A stretch of DNA of 64,000 nt from Aquidulcibacter paucihalophilus (GCA_030285985.1 CP127384.1:2096501-2160500), one strand, 5' to 3'; counted from the stretch's first letter, positions 53,525 through 64,000 are shown. Numbers and translations are program-made. The notes: a model not told the origin generated them from the sequence alone.

Positions 53525-55486
53525 ATGATCCGCACCGCCGCCCTCGCCCTGCTCCTGACCTCAGCCGCCCTGCCGGCCATGGCCCAGGTTCCGGCCTCCC
53601 AAGCCGCGACGCCCCTGCCCGCCCCGACCAGCCTGCCGCACGCCCTGCCGCCGATCCCGGCGCCCCAGGACCGCGACTATCCCGGCGTCATCGGCATTCG
53701 CGTCGACCTGACAGACCTCGATCACAAGGTCATCCGCACCCGCCAGACCATCCCGGTCAGCGCCGGGCATCTGGTCCTGCAGTATCCGAAGTTCATTCCC
53801 GGCAACCACGCCGACACCGGCCCGATCCAGCTGGTCTCTGGCGTCACGGTCACGGGCAACGGCCAGCGCATCGAATGGGTGCGCGACACCGTCGATCCCC
53901 ACGCCTTCCACCTCGACATCCCCGCGGGCGTGACCTCGATCGAGGTCGGCTTCGAATGGCTGACCCAGCCCGACAACGCCGTCTGGCGCGTGGTCATGAC
54001 GCCCGAGATGGTCAACCTCCAGTGGGAGAAGGCCCTGCTCTATCCGGCAGGCTACAACCACAGCCGCATCACCTTCGCCCCCTCCGTCGTCCTGCCGACC
54101 GGCTGGAACTACGGCGTGGCGCTGGACACCGTCTCCCGCGAGGGCGACGTCGCGACCTTCGCCCCCATCTCGCTCGAGCATCTGGCCGACAGCCCGATGT
54201 TCGCGGGCAAACACTATCGCCGTGTCGACATCGATCCGGGCGGCCGCTCGCCCGTGCACCTGAACCTGGTCGGCGACACCGCGGCCTCGGTGAACATCAC
54301 CCCGGAGTGGGTCGCCCGCTATGAATCCCTCGTCGACCAGGCCGACCGCCTGTTCGGTGCCCGCCACTACGACCGCTATGAGTTCCTGCTCGGCCTGACC
54401 TCGAAGATGGGCGGTATCGGCCTCGAGCATCACCGCTCATCCGAGAACACGGCGGCCCCCAACTACTTCTCCACCGCCAATCCCGCCTATGGCGCCCGGG
54501 GCCTGCTGCCGCACGAATACGTCCACAGCTGGAACGGAAAATTCCGTCGCCCGTCAGACGAATACGTCCCGAATTTCAACGTCCCCACGCAGAACACCCT
54601 GATGTGGGTCTATGAGGGCCAGACCGAATACTGGGGCGATGTCCTGACCCCCCGCTCGGGTCTCGGGACGGTCGAGGAGGCCATCGTCAACCTCGCCGAG
54701 GTGGCCGGCTTCTATGACCAGCAGCCCGGTCGCCAGTGGCGCGCCCTGCAGGACACCACCAACCACAACCTGCTCGGCTACCGCACCACCAATCCGTGGT
54801 CGTCATGGATGCGCGGCACCGGCGACTACTACCGCGAGGCCCTGCTGATCTGGCTCGACGCCGACACCCTGATCCGCGAGGCCACAAACGAGCGCAAGTC
54901 GCTCGATGACTTCGCCAAAGCCTTCTACGGCGTCGAGGACGGCGTCTGGGAGGCCCGGCCCTATACGTTCGAGGATGTGGCCTCGCACCTGAATGCGGTC
55001 CACCCCCACGACTGGGAGACCTTCCTGCGCACCCGCCTCGACGCCGTCGGCCCCGACGCCGAGGCCCCGCTGGCCGGGATCGAACGCGCCGGCTGGCGGC
55101 TGACCTATGTCGATGAACTGACCCCGCTCGAAAAGCGGATGAACGGCGGCTGGGCGACCGACTTCCAGTATTCGCTCGGCTTCAGCCTCGGTGCTGGCAA
55201 CCGCATCGGCGGCGTTGTCTGGGGCGGTCCGGCCTTCGAACAGGGACTGGGTGCCGGCTGGGAGCTGATCGCCGTCGGCGACCGGGTCGCCTCCGCCGAA
55301 GTCCTGCGCGACGCCGTCACCGCGGCCAGGGGCGGCACGGACCCCATCGTGCTGGTGGTCAAGCGCGGCGACGAGTTCCGCACCCTGTCGTTCGCCTACC
55401 ACGACGGCCTGCGCTACCCGCGTCTGGTCCGCATCGAGGGCACCCGCGACCGCCTCGCCGACATCTTCGCCCCGCGGCGGCGCTGA
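53525..55486 (+). CDS. M61 family peptidase with PDZ domain, secreted (copy 2)
   Basis: A 653-residue paralogue of the preceding gene with the same layout: signal peptide (ALLLTSAALPAMAQ), beta-sandwich, zinc site HEYVHSWNGKFRRP with Glu in NTLMWVYEGQTEYWG, and a C-terminal PDZ domain (GGPAFEQGLGAGWELIAVGD). ATG 53525 has GAGGG at eight bases. Tandem duplication is clear from shared stretches such as HLADSPMFAGKHYR/HLADSPVFAGAHYR. Both probably form one transcript. Confidence 0.93.
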   Translation: MIRTAALALLLTSAALPAMAQVPASQAATPLPAPTSLPHALPPIPAPQDRDYPGVIGIRVDLTDLDHKVIRTRQTIPVSAGHLVLQYPKFIPGNHADTGPIQLVSGVTVTGNGQRIEWVRDTVDPHAFHLDIPAGVTSIEVGFEWLTQPDNAVWRVVMTPEMVNLQWEKALLYPAGYNHSRITFAPSVVLPTGWNYGVALDTVSREGDVATFAPISLEHLADSPMFAGKHYRRVDIDPGGRSPVHLNLVGDTAASVNITPEWVARYESLVDQADRLFGARHYDRYEFLLGLTSKMGGIGLEHHRSSENTAAPNYFSTANPAYGARGLLPHEYVHSWNGKFRRPSDEYVPNFNVPTQNTLMWVYEGQTEYWGDVLTPRSGLGTVEEAIVNLAEVAGFYDQQPGRQWRALQDTTNHNLLGYRTTNPWSSWMRGTGDYYREALLIWLDADTLIREATNERKSLDDFAKAFYGVEDGVWEARPYTFEDVASHLNAVHPHDWETFLRTRLDAVGPDAEAPLAGIERAGWRLTYVDELTPLEKRMNGGWATDFQYSLGFSLGAGNRIGGVVWGGPAFEQGLGAGWELIAVGDRVASAEVLRDAVTAARGGTDPIVLVVKRGDEFRTLSFAYHDGLRYPRLVRIEGTRDRLADIFAPRRR

Positions 55487-55523
55487 CGATAGAGGGCCGG
55501 GCCCCAGGCCCGGCCCCGGTCGG

Positions 55524-56198
55524 CTAGAGCAGTTTCAGCAGCGCTTCCGCCGCCTCGCGCGACGAGGCCGGGTTCTGGCCGGTGACCAGCTTGCCGTCGG
55601 TCACGACCCAGGAGCCCCAGTCCGCGCCCTTCGAATAGTCGCCGCCGTTCGCCTTCAGCATGTCCTCGACGAGGAAGGGCACGATTTCGGTCAGGCCGAC
55701 GGCCTCTTCCTCGCTGTTGGTAAAGCCGGCGACCTTGCGGCCCTTCACCAGCGGCGCGCCGTCGGTGCCCTTGACCGACTTCAGCACCCCCGGTGCGTGA
55801 CAGACCGCGGCCACGGGCTTGTCGGCCCGGGCAAAGGCCTCGATCAGGCGGATGGACGTCGGGTCTTCCGCGAGATCCCACAACGGCCCGTGACCGCCCG
55901 GATAGAAGACCGCGTCGAAATCGGCCGCGCTGACGCCGTCCAGTTTCACCGTATTGGCCAGGACCTTCTGTGCGGCCTCGTCCGCCTTGAAGCGTGCGGT
56001 GTCCTCGCTCTGCGCGTCGGCTTCGTCGCTCTTGGGATCCAGCGGCGGCTGACCGCCTTTCGGCGAGGCCACGACGATGTCAGCCCCTGCGTCCTTCAGC
56101 GCGTAGTACGGCGCGGCGAACTCCTCCAGCCAGAAGCCGGTCTTCTGGCCGGTGTCGCCAAGCTGGTCGTGGGAGGTCAGCACCATCAGGATGTTCAT
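55524..56198 (-). CDS. DJ-1/PfpI family protein (Hsp31/glyoxalase III-like)
   Basis: A 224-residue cytoplasmic protein. The nucleophile Cys is in AAVCHAPGVL, with the upstream Glu region (AAPYYALKDAGADIVVASPKGG) and FYPGGHGPLWDL typical of the Hsp31-like branch, which covers chaperones and glutathione-independent glyoxalases that detoxify methylglyoxal. ATG 56198 has AGGACC upstream. Convergent with the M61 pair and followed upstream by the rplL terminator. Confidence 0.9.
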   Translation of the reverse strand: MNILMVLTSHDQLGDTGQKTGFWLEEFAAPYYALKDAGADIVVASPKGGQPPLDPKSDEADAQSEDTARFKADEAAQKVLANTVKLDGVSAADFDAVFYPGGHGPLWDLAEDPTSIRLIEAFARADKPVAAVCHAPGVLKSVKGTDGAPLVKGRKVAGFTNSEEEAVGLTEIVPFLVEDMLKANGGDYSKGADWGSWVVTDGKLVTGQNPASSREAAEALLKLL

Positions 56199-56260
56199 GC
56201 GGGAGGTCCTTCGTTCGGGGAGACGTCGGCGCGGGTCGGTCCCGCGCATCCCAGACCAAA

Positions 56261-56294
56261 CGAAAACGGGCCCGATGGTTTCCCATCGGGCCCG
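56261..56294 (-). terminator. Terminator of the rplJ-rplL operon
   Basis: A perfect 12-bp stem (56267-56278 with 56283-56294), loop TTTC, followed on the minus strand by TTTTCGTTT. About 45 bases after the rplL stop. It shows that rplJL is a separate operon from rpoBC here. Confidence 0.93.
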
Positions 56295-56339
56295 CGATAT
56301 CGGGACGCAGGTAGCGTCCTCAAGCCATGAGGCTCGGTC

Positions 56340-56723
56340 TTACTTGACCTGCACCTTGGCGCCGGCTTCCGTCAGCTTCTTGGCGACTTCGTCGGCGGCT
56401 TGCTTGGAGACGTTCTCGACGACGTTCTGCGGAGCGCCTTCGACGAGGTCCTTGGCTTCCTTCAGGCCCAGGTCCGAACGGACGCCGCGGACTTCCTTGA
56501 TGACGTTGATCTTCTTGTCGCCACCGTCCAGCAGGACGACGGTGAACTCGGTCTGCTCTTCAGCAGCTTCGGCCGGAGCGGCACCGCCGCCGGCGGGCAT
56601 GGCCATGGCGACCGGAGCAGCGGCGCTGACGCCCCACTTTTCTTCCAGCAGCTTGGACAGTTCGGCGGCTTCCAGAACGGTCAGTTTCGACAGGTCTTCA
56701 ACGATTTTGGCGAGATCGGCCAT
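56340..56723 (-). CDS. rplL: 50S ribosomal protein L7/L12
   Basis: Multi-copy stalk protein that recruits translation factors. 127 residues: N-terminal dimer domain ([20 protein letters not shown]), an Ala/Gly/Pro-rich hinge, and the C-terminal factor-binding domain ([30 protein letters not shown]). Second gene after rplJ, 66 bases apart; it ends at a strong terminator. Confidence 0.98.
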   Translation of the reverse strand: MADLAKIVEDLSKLTVLEAAELSKLLEEKWGVSAAAPVAMAMPAGGGAAPAEAAEEQTEFTVVLLDGGDKKINVIKEVRGVRSDLGLKEAKDLVEGAPQNVVENVSKQAADEVAKKLTEAGAKVQVK

Positions 56724-56789
56724 GGTGTGTTTCCTTCGGAGGATTGGGTTTCAGTAGAGAGTTTGCAGAGATGAAAGAGGCGGGTCCGC

Positions 56790-57305
56790 TTACGCGGCGT
56801 CCTTGGCGGCATAGGCGCTGAAAACGCGGGCCAGTTGGGACGCCGGGGCTTGCACGACGCCGGCGACCTTGGTCGCGGGAGCGTTGAGCAGGCCGAGCAG
56901 CGAGGCGCGGATCTGGTCCAGCGAAGGCAGTTTGGACAGAACGCCCACGCCCGCTGCATCCAGAATCTTCTCACCCATGAAGCCGCCCAGAACGACGAAC
57001 TTGTCGTTGGCCTTGGCGTATTCAGCGGTGATCTTGGCGGCCGTCACCGCGTCGTCGGCGTATGCGATGCCCACGGGACCCTTGAACAGGCCGTGGTATT
57101 CGCTGCCTTCAGCGGCGTCGAGCGCCTTGAGCGCCAGGCGGTTCTTGACCACCTTGAACGTGCCGCCGGCAGTACGCAGGCGTCCACGCAGGTCTTCCAT
57201 ATCCGCAACGGTCAGACCCAGGTTGTGGGTCACGACCACGGCGCCCGCGTCGGCGAAAACGCCCTTCAGCGTTTCGATCGACTCGGCTTTTTGTGCGCGG
57301 TCCAT
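56790..57305 (-). CDS. rplJ: 50S ribosomal protein L10
   Basis: Base of the L7/L12 stalk. 171 residues with the N-terminal RNA-binding part (KAESIETLKGVFADAGAVVV, LRTAGGTFKVVKNRLALKAL) and the C-terminal helix that binds L7/L12 dimers (ASQLARVFSAYAAKD). The 5' leader toward 57660 is where autoregulation would occur. rplK-rplA, usually just upstream, lie 26 kb away. Confidence 0.98.
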   Translation of the reverse strand: MDRAQKAESIETLKGVFADAGAVVVTHNLGLTVADMEDLRGRLRTAGGTFKVVKNRLALKALDAAEGSEYHGLFKGPVGIAYADDAVTAAKITAEYAKANDKFVVLGGFMGEKILDAAGVGVLSKLPSLDQIRASLLGLLNAPATKVAGVVQAPASQLARVFSAYAAKDAA

Positions 57306-57665
57306 TGCGGTCTCCAGTCTGTATTCGCCGCCGGGCTTATTCCCGACGACGGATTGGCCAGTGCGCCGCGCATCGCTGCGAGGCGTTCAGGCCGGTCGTA
57401 ATGTCCGAAGGAAGCTCGAACCCCGACGCCCGGATACCGGAACGTCTGGCGTCGTCTGCATCCCCATCTCCCCACGGCACCAGAGGGCTCTCTGGCATTT
57501 ACGGTCTGGGTGACCCCCGGACCCCGAAGTTCTCGGACAGGACCGCCGCGGCCGAAGCTGCGACGGAAGAGGCGCGCTCTATACACGCAACCGCGCAGAA
57601 CTCAAGCGGGCACTATGCAGGCGGGTCGAAACGGGGTCACATTCCTTCATCAAGGGAGTGCGATT
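57306..57665. other. Intergenic region between rplJ and the DUF4153 gene
   Basis: About 360 bases with no credible gene; frames here are short and look random. It should carry the rplJ leader on the minus strand, where an L10-binding structure is expected, and the promoter of the DUF4153 gene. I could not identify either with confidence. Confidence 0.5.
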
Positions 57666-59531
57666 ATGAGTAACACGACCGAAGCGACCGGCCGCGACAG
57701 TCTCGGCGGCGCAACCGCCCCCCTGCTGGGTCCGATCCGGATCGGGATCGGTCTGCTGCAGGGCCTCGGCCTCTTCTGGCTTCACCGCAGCGCCGACAGT
57801 GACCTGAGGGTCTGGCCCGCGACCGAGCCCCTGGCCTTCGGCCCCCTGCTGATGGTCATCGCCTTCCTGCCCCTGGTGCTGCTGACCGGACTCGGCCGCC
57901 TGCGCCCCGTCACCATGGCCATCTGGACCGCCGTCGCGGCCCTCAGCCTCGCCCTTCTGGGCCTGCACGACATCGCCCGTCAGAGCGCCGACACCCTGCG
58001 CGGCTCGCCCTTCCTGTCCGGGCCGGTGGCGATCTTCTCGGCCGCCGCCCTGTTCATCAGCCACCATCTCGTGGCCGCCGCCGATCTCGAGAAGCTTCGC
58101 ATTCCGAACTTCCCGGCCTTCTTCGACACCGCTTCCAAGGCCCTGGTCCAGTTGGTGCTGTCTCTCGGCTTCACCGTCGCCTTCTGGGCCCTGATCCAGC
58201 TCGGCGCGTCCCTGTTCAGGGTCATCGGCCTGGACTTCCTCGAGGATCTGCTGCGTGAGGAATGGTTCGCCATCCCCGTCACCTTCCTGGTTCTCGCGAC
58301 GGCGGTGCACCTGACGGATGTGCGCGACGGCCTGATCCGCGGCGTGCGTACGGTCGGCCTGATGCTGATGTCGTGGCTTTTGCTGGTCATGACCATCCTC
58401 GCCGCCAGCTTCCTCGCCGCCCTGCCCTTCACCGGCCTCGACGGCCTTTGGGAGACCGGCAGCGCCACCTCCCGCGTGCTGGCCGCTGCCGCCGCCCTGA
58501 TCATCCTCATCAACACCGCCTATCAGGACGGGCGCGCCGACAACCGGCCGCCCGCGGTGCTGCGGATCGCCGTGCGCGTCGCCGCCGTACTGATTACGCC
58601 CCTGATCGTCATCGCCGTCTGGGGACTAGCCCAACGCATCGGCCAGTACGGGCTGACGCCCGACCGGATCATCGCCGCCGCCTGCGCCCTCGTCGGTGCC
58701 GCATTCGCCGCCGGCTATGGCTGGGCCGCCCTCAGCCCCTTCTGGCGCAAGGGCGACTGGATGCGCCCGCTGGAGCCAACCACAATCTGGACGGCCGTCC
58801 TCGCCGTGGCTCTCATCCTGTTGCTGTTCAGCCCCGTGCTCGACCCCGCCCGGCTTTCCGTCATGGATCAGGTCGCCCGGCTGGAGCGCGGCGCGGTGGC
58901 ACCTGACAAGTTCGACTACCGCTTCCTCCGCTTCGAGAGCGGCAAGGCCGGACAGGCGGCGCTGGATCGGCTGACGCGGTCACCCGACGCAGCGGTCGCG
59001 ACCCGGGCCAGGGCCGCCGCTGTAGCTGCCGGGATCCAACCGGGTCGCCCGTCGCCAGCTGAATCGCGTCCATCACCCGCGGACATCCGCATTCGCGCCT
59101 ACCCGTCCGGCGCGACACTCCCCGCCTCGTTCATCCAGCAATATCCCAGGCTGATCGAGACACTGAAATACTGCAATGACGATCAGGCCTGCGCCGCCCG
59201 GCTGATCGACCTCGACCGCGATGGTGTGGAGGACGTTCTGATCGCCCGACAGACGACAATCGGTGTGTTCAAACGCGAGTCTGGCGGCCTCTGGTTCGAA
59301 TGGGCGATTTATCACCGGAACACCTGCGCCGATCGGTCGAAGGACATCCTGCAAGCATTCGCCGCCGGTCGGTTTGAGACCGTACCGCCAACCTTTCCGG
59401 ATTTGATCGTTGATGGGGTCCGCCTGCGACATGAAGAGGGCGAGCCGGAGTGTCCGGGCGATCCTGAATCGGCGGAGCCGGCCATGCCGACCGAAGTCGA
59501 CGGAAGGGATCGTCGGCCGCTGGTCTTCTGA
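57666..59531 (+). CDS. DUF4153 membrane protein with C-terminal soluble domain
   Basis: A 621-residue inner-membrane protein. About twelve hydrophobic helices fill residues 20-400, matching DUF4153. From about residue 400 to the end it is soluble and exported or cytoplasmic: a helical section, a Pro/Ser linker, and a domain with IDLDRDGVEDVLIA, which has the DxDxDG spacing of EF-hand or FG-GAP calcium loops, followed by GGLWFEWAIYHRNTCADRS. Start ATG 57666 has AAGGGAG. The DUF4153 family is of unknown function. Confidence 0.85.
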   Translation: MSNTTEATGRDSLGGATAPLLGPIRIGIGLLQGLGLFWLHRSADSDLRVWPATEPLAFGPLLMVIAFLPLVLLTGLGRLRPVTMAIWTAVAALSLALLGLHDIARQSADTLRGSPFLSGPVAIFSAAALFISHHLVAAADLEKLRIPNFPAFFDTASKALVQLVLSLGFTVAFWALIQLGASLFRVIGLDFLEDLLREEWFAIPVTFLVLATAVHLTDVRDGLIRGVRTVGLMLMSWLLLVMTILAASFLAALPFTGLDGLWETGSATSRVLAAAAALIILINTAYQDGRADNRPPAVLRIAVRVAAVLITPLIVIAVWGLAQRIGQYGLTPDRIIAAACALVGAAFAAGYGWAALSPFWRKGDWMRPLEPTTIWTAVLAVALILLLFSPVLDPARLSVMDQVARLERGAVAPDKFDYRFLRFESGKAGQAALDRLTRSPDAAVATRARAAAVAAGIQPGRPSPAESRPSPADIRIRAYPSGATLPASFIQQYPRLIETLKYCNDDQACAARLIDLDRDGVEDVLIARQTTIGVFKRESGGLWFEWAIYHRNTCADRSKDILQAFAAGRFETVPPTFPDLIVDGVRLRHEEGEPECPGDPESAEPAMPTEVDGRDRRPLVF

Positions 59532-59688
59532 AGTGAGGTCACGCGCTTCCAGCCAAGCAACCGCGCCGCCTGAGCGCTAATTCCGGCGCAAACGGCTCCG
59601 CTTGTCGCATCAGGCCGTCCCGCCTCTTGACCCGGCCCGCCGACGTAACATTACACTGAGTTCACAAACCGGGATCGGGGGACCCCAC

Positions 59689-60858
59689 GTGAACCAGTCG
59701 GGCGGAAGCGCTCAGGATGATCTGTTGCGCCGGGCCGCCGAGGCCCTCGCGCGCCGCGATCCGCAATCCGCCCTCGGCCTGATCGATCAGGCCGACGCCA
59801 TGGGCGCGACGCACGATGGAACACTCAACCGGGCGCTCGCCCTGCGGCTGCTCGGCGATTTCCACGGCGCGCTGACGGTGCTCGACGACGCCCTGGCGAT
59901 GCAGCCCTATGATTTCGCCGCCCTGCTGGGCAAGGCGTCCATGCTCGAGCAGATCGGCCAGGGTCGGTCCGCCGCCGACGTCTATCGCAACGCGCTGAAG
60001 ATCTCCCCGCCGCGCGATCGCTGCCCGCCGGTCATCCAGTCCCAGATTGATCATGCCGCCGGCGTCGTCCGCCGCCACGCCGAGGCCCTCCGCGACCATA
60101 TGCGCAGCAAAGTCGCCGCCCTCCGCGGCCAGGTCGACGCCGCCACGCTCGACCGCTTCGACGAGGGGCTGGAGATCTACGCCGGCCTGAAGACCGCGCC
60201 GAAGCAGGAGCCACTCCTGCTCGACTACCCCCGCCTGCCCGCCATCCCCTTCTACGACCGCGCCCTCTTCCCCTGGCTGGAGACGCTGGAGGCCGCCACC
60301 CCCATCATCACGGCCGAGCTCGAGGCCCTGCTGGCCGGCGGCATGGACGATTTCGCCCCCTATATCGCCTACCCGAAGGGCGCGCCGGTCAATCAGTGGG
60401 GCGAGCTGAACCACTCCCGCAAATGGAGCTCGCTCTGGCTGTGGAAGGACGGCGCGCGACAGGACGCCGTGTGCGAGCGCTGCCCGCAGACCGCCGCCCT
60501 GCTCGAATCCCTGCCCATGTGCCGCCAGGACGGCTTCGCCCCCACCGCCGTCTTCTCGGCGCTCCAGCCCCACACCCACATCCCGGCCCACACGGGCTCG
60601 TCCAACGTCCGTCTGCTGACCCACCTGCCCCTGATCCTGCCGGGGCCGGCCCGCTTCCGCGTCGGCAACACCGTGCGCGACTGGAAGATGGGAGAGGCCT
60701 GGGTCTTCGACGACACCATCGACCACGAGGCCTGGAACGACGCCGACGCGATGCGGGTCATCCTGATCTTCGACGTCTGGAACCCTTATCTGTCGGAAGC
60801 CGAGCAGTCCCTGATCACCGCCATGATGCAGGCCCGGCAGAGTTTCGCGGGCGGGTAG
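59689..60858 (+). CDS. TPR-containing aspartyl/asparaginyl beta-hydroxylase family protein
   Basis: A 389-residue cytoplasmic protein. Residues 10-150 are TPR-like helices (LALRLLGDFHGALTVLDDAL, YDFAALLGKASMLEQIGQG). The C-terminal part is a 2-oxoglutarate/Fe dioxygenase of the AspH type: iron ligands His in IPAHTGSSN and His in DTIDHEAWN, with RVGNTVRDWKMGEAWVFDD between. As in human AspH, the usual HxD is HxG, so this is a two-His site and not a defect. Relatives in bacteria may modify lipid A or proteins. GTG 59689 has GGGGGA upstream. Confidence 0.88.
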   Translation: MNQSGGSAQDDLLRRAAEALARRDPQSALGLIDQADAMGATHDGTLNRALALRLLGDFHGALTVLDDALAMQPYDFAALLGKASMLEQIGQGRSAADVYRNALKISPPRDRCPPVIQSQIDHAAGVVRRHAEALRDHMRSKVAALRGQVDAATLDRFDEGLEIYAGLKTAPKQEPLLLDYPRLPAIPFYDRALFPWLETLEAATPIITAELEALLAGGMDDFAPYIAYPKGAPVNQWGELNHSRKWSSLWLWKDGARQDAVCERCPQTAALLESLPMCRQDGFAPTAVFSALQPHTHIPAHTGSSNVRLLTHLPLILPGPARFRVGNTVRDWKMGEAWVFDDTIDHEAWNDADAMRVILIFDVWNPYLSEAEQSLITAMMQARQSFAGG

Positions 60859-60869
60859 CCGCGAGGGCT

Positions 60870-60975
60870 TGGGGCTTGGGGCTCTCGACCAGGCACCGGG
60901 ATGGCCCGGGCACCATTGCCGAAACCCCATCCGTAACTCCTGAGCCCTAAGCCCTCAGCCCTAAGCCCTACTCCT
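60870..60975. repeat. Cluster of short repeated and inverted motifs
   Basis: AGGGCTTGGGGCTTGGGGCT at about 60866-60885 is mirrored by AGCCCTAAGCCCTCAGCCCT and a further repeat at about 60940-60970. The units alternate AGCCCTA and AGCCCTC and would fold into a large hairpin between the AspH and regulator genes. No coding potential. Confidence 0.5.
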
Positions 60976-61109
60976 CCTCTCTGTTAACCCCCCACTCACC
61001 CTGCCCCCCAACCCGATCTTCACCTTGTGACGGCTAAAACGTCCCGGAATGAGCCAGTCCCGCCTCAACGAGGACCGGCCAAAACCGTGATGTTGAAGGG
61101 GCCGAACCC

Positions 61110-62579
<1,470 letters not shown>

Positions 62580-62763
62580 GGATTTCGGGCAACGCCCGGC
62601 AGAACACCGCGATCTGACCAAAAAGTCATTGGCCAGCGGTCGATCCAACCCCGATGAGGGGAGAATAATCGCCGCGATCTCAACCTTCGGTTTCCTCGCT
62701 GAAATGCGACGGAAAAGTCGGGCGGGCACGTTGCAGGGCTAGTTTCTCCCCGGGACCTTTCGC

Positions 62764-64000
62764 ATGCTGCTCGTCACCACCGCCCTGTCCGGCCTCCTGG
62801 CCGGCCTGATCCAGACTGCGCCGACGCCCCCGCCGCAACTGCCGCCGCAACAGCCGGCGACCCCGGTGCCGGCCGCCGCCCCGGCTGCGGACGCCTTTGA
62901 GCTGGACAACGTGGTCACCACCGGCGTGCGCCCGCGGGGCAGCGTCAACTCCGACATCCCGCCTGACGTCACCCTGAGCGCGGAACAGATCGCCGCCTAC
63001 GGTGCCTCCAACATCGCCGAACTCCTGACCTATCTGGAGCCCCTGACCCGCAGCTCGCGCGGTCGCGCCGACGGCATGCCGGTCTTCCTGGTCAACGGCC
63101 GACGCATCTCCGGCTTCCGCGAGATCCAGGGCCTGCCGCCCGAAGCCATCGAGCGGATGGACATCCTCCCCGAGGAGGTCGCGCTGGAATACGGCTACGC
63201 CGCTGACCAGCGGGTCGTGAACTTCGTGCTCAAGGCCAATTTCCGCTCCCTCACCGGCGAGGTCGCCGGCCGCATGCCCACCCAGGGCGGTCGCACCACC
63301 ACCGAGATCGAAGGCAATGCACTCAACATCTCGGGCCCGATCCGCTGGTCGGTGGACGCCGAATACGAACGCACCAGCCCGCTGTACGAATCCGAGCGCG
63401 ACATCCAGCGCGACGCGGGCACGACGCAGTTCGACGACGTCGACGCCTTCCGCACCCTGCTGGGCCAGAGCGAGCGGTCCACCCTGCGCGGCACCTACAA
63501 GCGCGACCTGAACAACACCACCCAGGCCACCGTCAGCGCCAGCCTCGAGGATCGCTCCAGCCTGAGCTTCAACGGCCTGCCGGGCGTGATCCTGACGGTG
63601 CCCGTCGGAAGCCCGTTCTCGACCTCGCTCTCGCCCACCCCGGTCAGCCGCGTCCTGAACGCCCTCCCCCTGAACCGCGAGACCGACAGCCTGACCGGCG
63701 GCATCGGTGTGGTCGTCGACGGCTTCCTCGGCGATGACTGGCGCTGGACCCTCAACGGCAACTACGACCGCGTCGAAACCGACACCCTCAGCGGCCGGGG
63801 CTTCGCCACCACCGGTCCGTTCCAGACGCGGCTGGACGCCGATGACCCGACGGCCAACCCGTACGGCATGCTGTCGGCCAACGACTTCGTCCGCCTGTCC
63901 AGTGACACCGCCAACTCGGTCTCCGAGGTGCTGTCGACCGAACTGGTGCTGAACGGAGACGTGTTCGATCTGCCGGCCGGCGGCATCTCCTCCACCTTCC
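62764..64000 (+). CDS. TonB-dependent receptor, N-terminal part (truncated by window end)
   Basis: An outer-membrane receptor whose first 412 residues are seen; no stop before the end of the window. A hydrophobic N terminus (LLVTTALSGLLAGLIQ) and a Pro/Ala-rich stretch are followed by a plug domain (VTLSAEQIAAYGASNIAELL; LVNGRRISGFREIQGLPPEA; ALEYGYAADQRVVNFVLKANF) and then beta-barrel strands with alternating aromatic residues (GTYKRDLNNTTQATVSASL; WRWTLNGNYDRVETDTLSG). ATG 62764 gives the only sensible N terminus. The ligand cannot be told. The preceding sigma-54 regulator may or may not control it. Confidence 0.85.
   Translation, partial: MLLVTTALSGLLAGLIQTAPTPPPQLPPQQPATPVPAAAPAADAFELDNVVTTGVRPRGSVNSDIPPDVTLSAEQIAAYGASNIAELLTYLEPLTRSSRGRADGMPVFLVNGRRISGFREIQGLPPEAIERMDILPEEVALEYGYAADQRVVNFVLKANFRSLTGEVAGRMPTQGGRTTTEIEGNALNISGPIRWSVDAEYERTSPLYESERDIQRDAGTTQFDDVDAFRTLLGQSERSTLRGTYKRDLNNTTQATVSASLEDRSSLSFNGLPGVILTVPVGSPFSTSLSPTPVSRVLNALPLNRETDSLTGGIGVVVDGFLGDDWRWTLNGNYDRVETDTLSGRGFATTGPFQTRLDADDPTANPYGMLSANDFVRLSSDTANSVSEVLSTELVLNGDVFDLPAGGISSTF

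Overview
The window is about 67-70% GC with dense, short-spaced genes. Its content (alpha-type ribosomal and RNA polymerase genes, split-subunit proton-translocating transhydrogenase, aa3 oxidase subunit IV, a RamB/ScfR-type glyoxylate regulator, a TacA-like sigma-54 regulator, a TonB-dependent receptor, an autotransporter esterase) points to an alphaproteobacterium of the order Caulobacterales, most likely Brevundimonas or a close relative. This placement is inferred from gene families, not from a 16S gene.

Layout. 1-9.9 kb: end of an unrecognised gene, Hsp33 (hslO), an SDR enzyme with an unusual membrane-linked tail, a fused phosphoserine phosphatase/phosphoglycerate dehydrogenase, a GDSL autotransporter, a LytM-type peptidase and an MHYT hybrid histidine kinase. 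9.9-13 kb: isocitrate lyase (aceA) with a small downstream gene, facing its likely regulator across an array of GTCA-N4/5-TGAC palindromes. 13-14.7 kb: a patch of small orphan genes studded with a 24-nt palindromic repeat and holding a strongly folded candidate RNA. 14.7-20 kb: a secreted gluzincin, a WYL regulator, small genes, and an alternative oxidase. 19-24.3 kb: transhydrogenase operon (pntAA-pntAB-pntB) interleaved with three small membrane proteins, then a cox subunit IV. 24.4-29.2 kb: serine hydrolase, oligoendopeptidase F, DUF1203, Nudix and DUF2059 genes. 29.3-57.3 kb: the translation and transcription backbone, all on the minus strand, in transcription order rplJ-rplL, rpoB-rpoC, rpsL-rpsG-fusA-tuf, tRNA-Trp-secE-nusG, rplK-rplA, broken by accessory genes (a CorC-type transporter regulator, a HisKA_2 kinase, secreted proteins, an FKBP lipoprotein, two tandem M61 peptidases and a DJ-1/PfpI protein). 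57.6-64 kb: a DUF4153 membrane protein, a TPR aspartyl hydroxylase, a TacA-like NtrC-family regulator and a truncated TonB-dependent receptor.

How it fits together. The core is growth machinery. Respiratory and redox functions cluster at 18-24 kb (alternative oxidase, transhydrogenase, cox IV), carbon control at 10-13 kb (glyoxylate shunt), and envelope proteolysis and protein folding recur (LytM, two HExxH orphans, M61 pair, FKBP). No insertion sequence, prophage or CRISPR array was seen. The items most worth a second look are the candidate structured RNA at 14.56-14.68 kb among palindromic repeats, the SerB-SerA fusion, the interleaved pnt operon, the operator array at aceA, a palindromic repeat inserted in frame in the sigma-54 regulator, and the permuted order of the ribosomal/RNA polymerase clusters.
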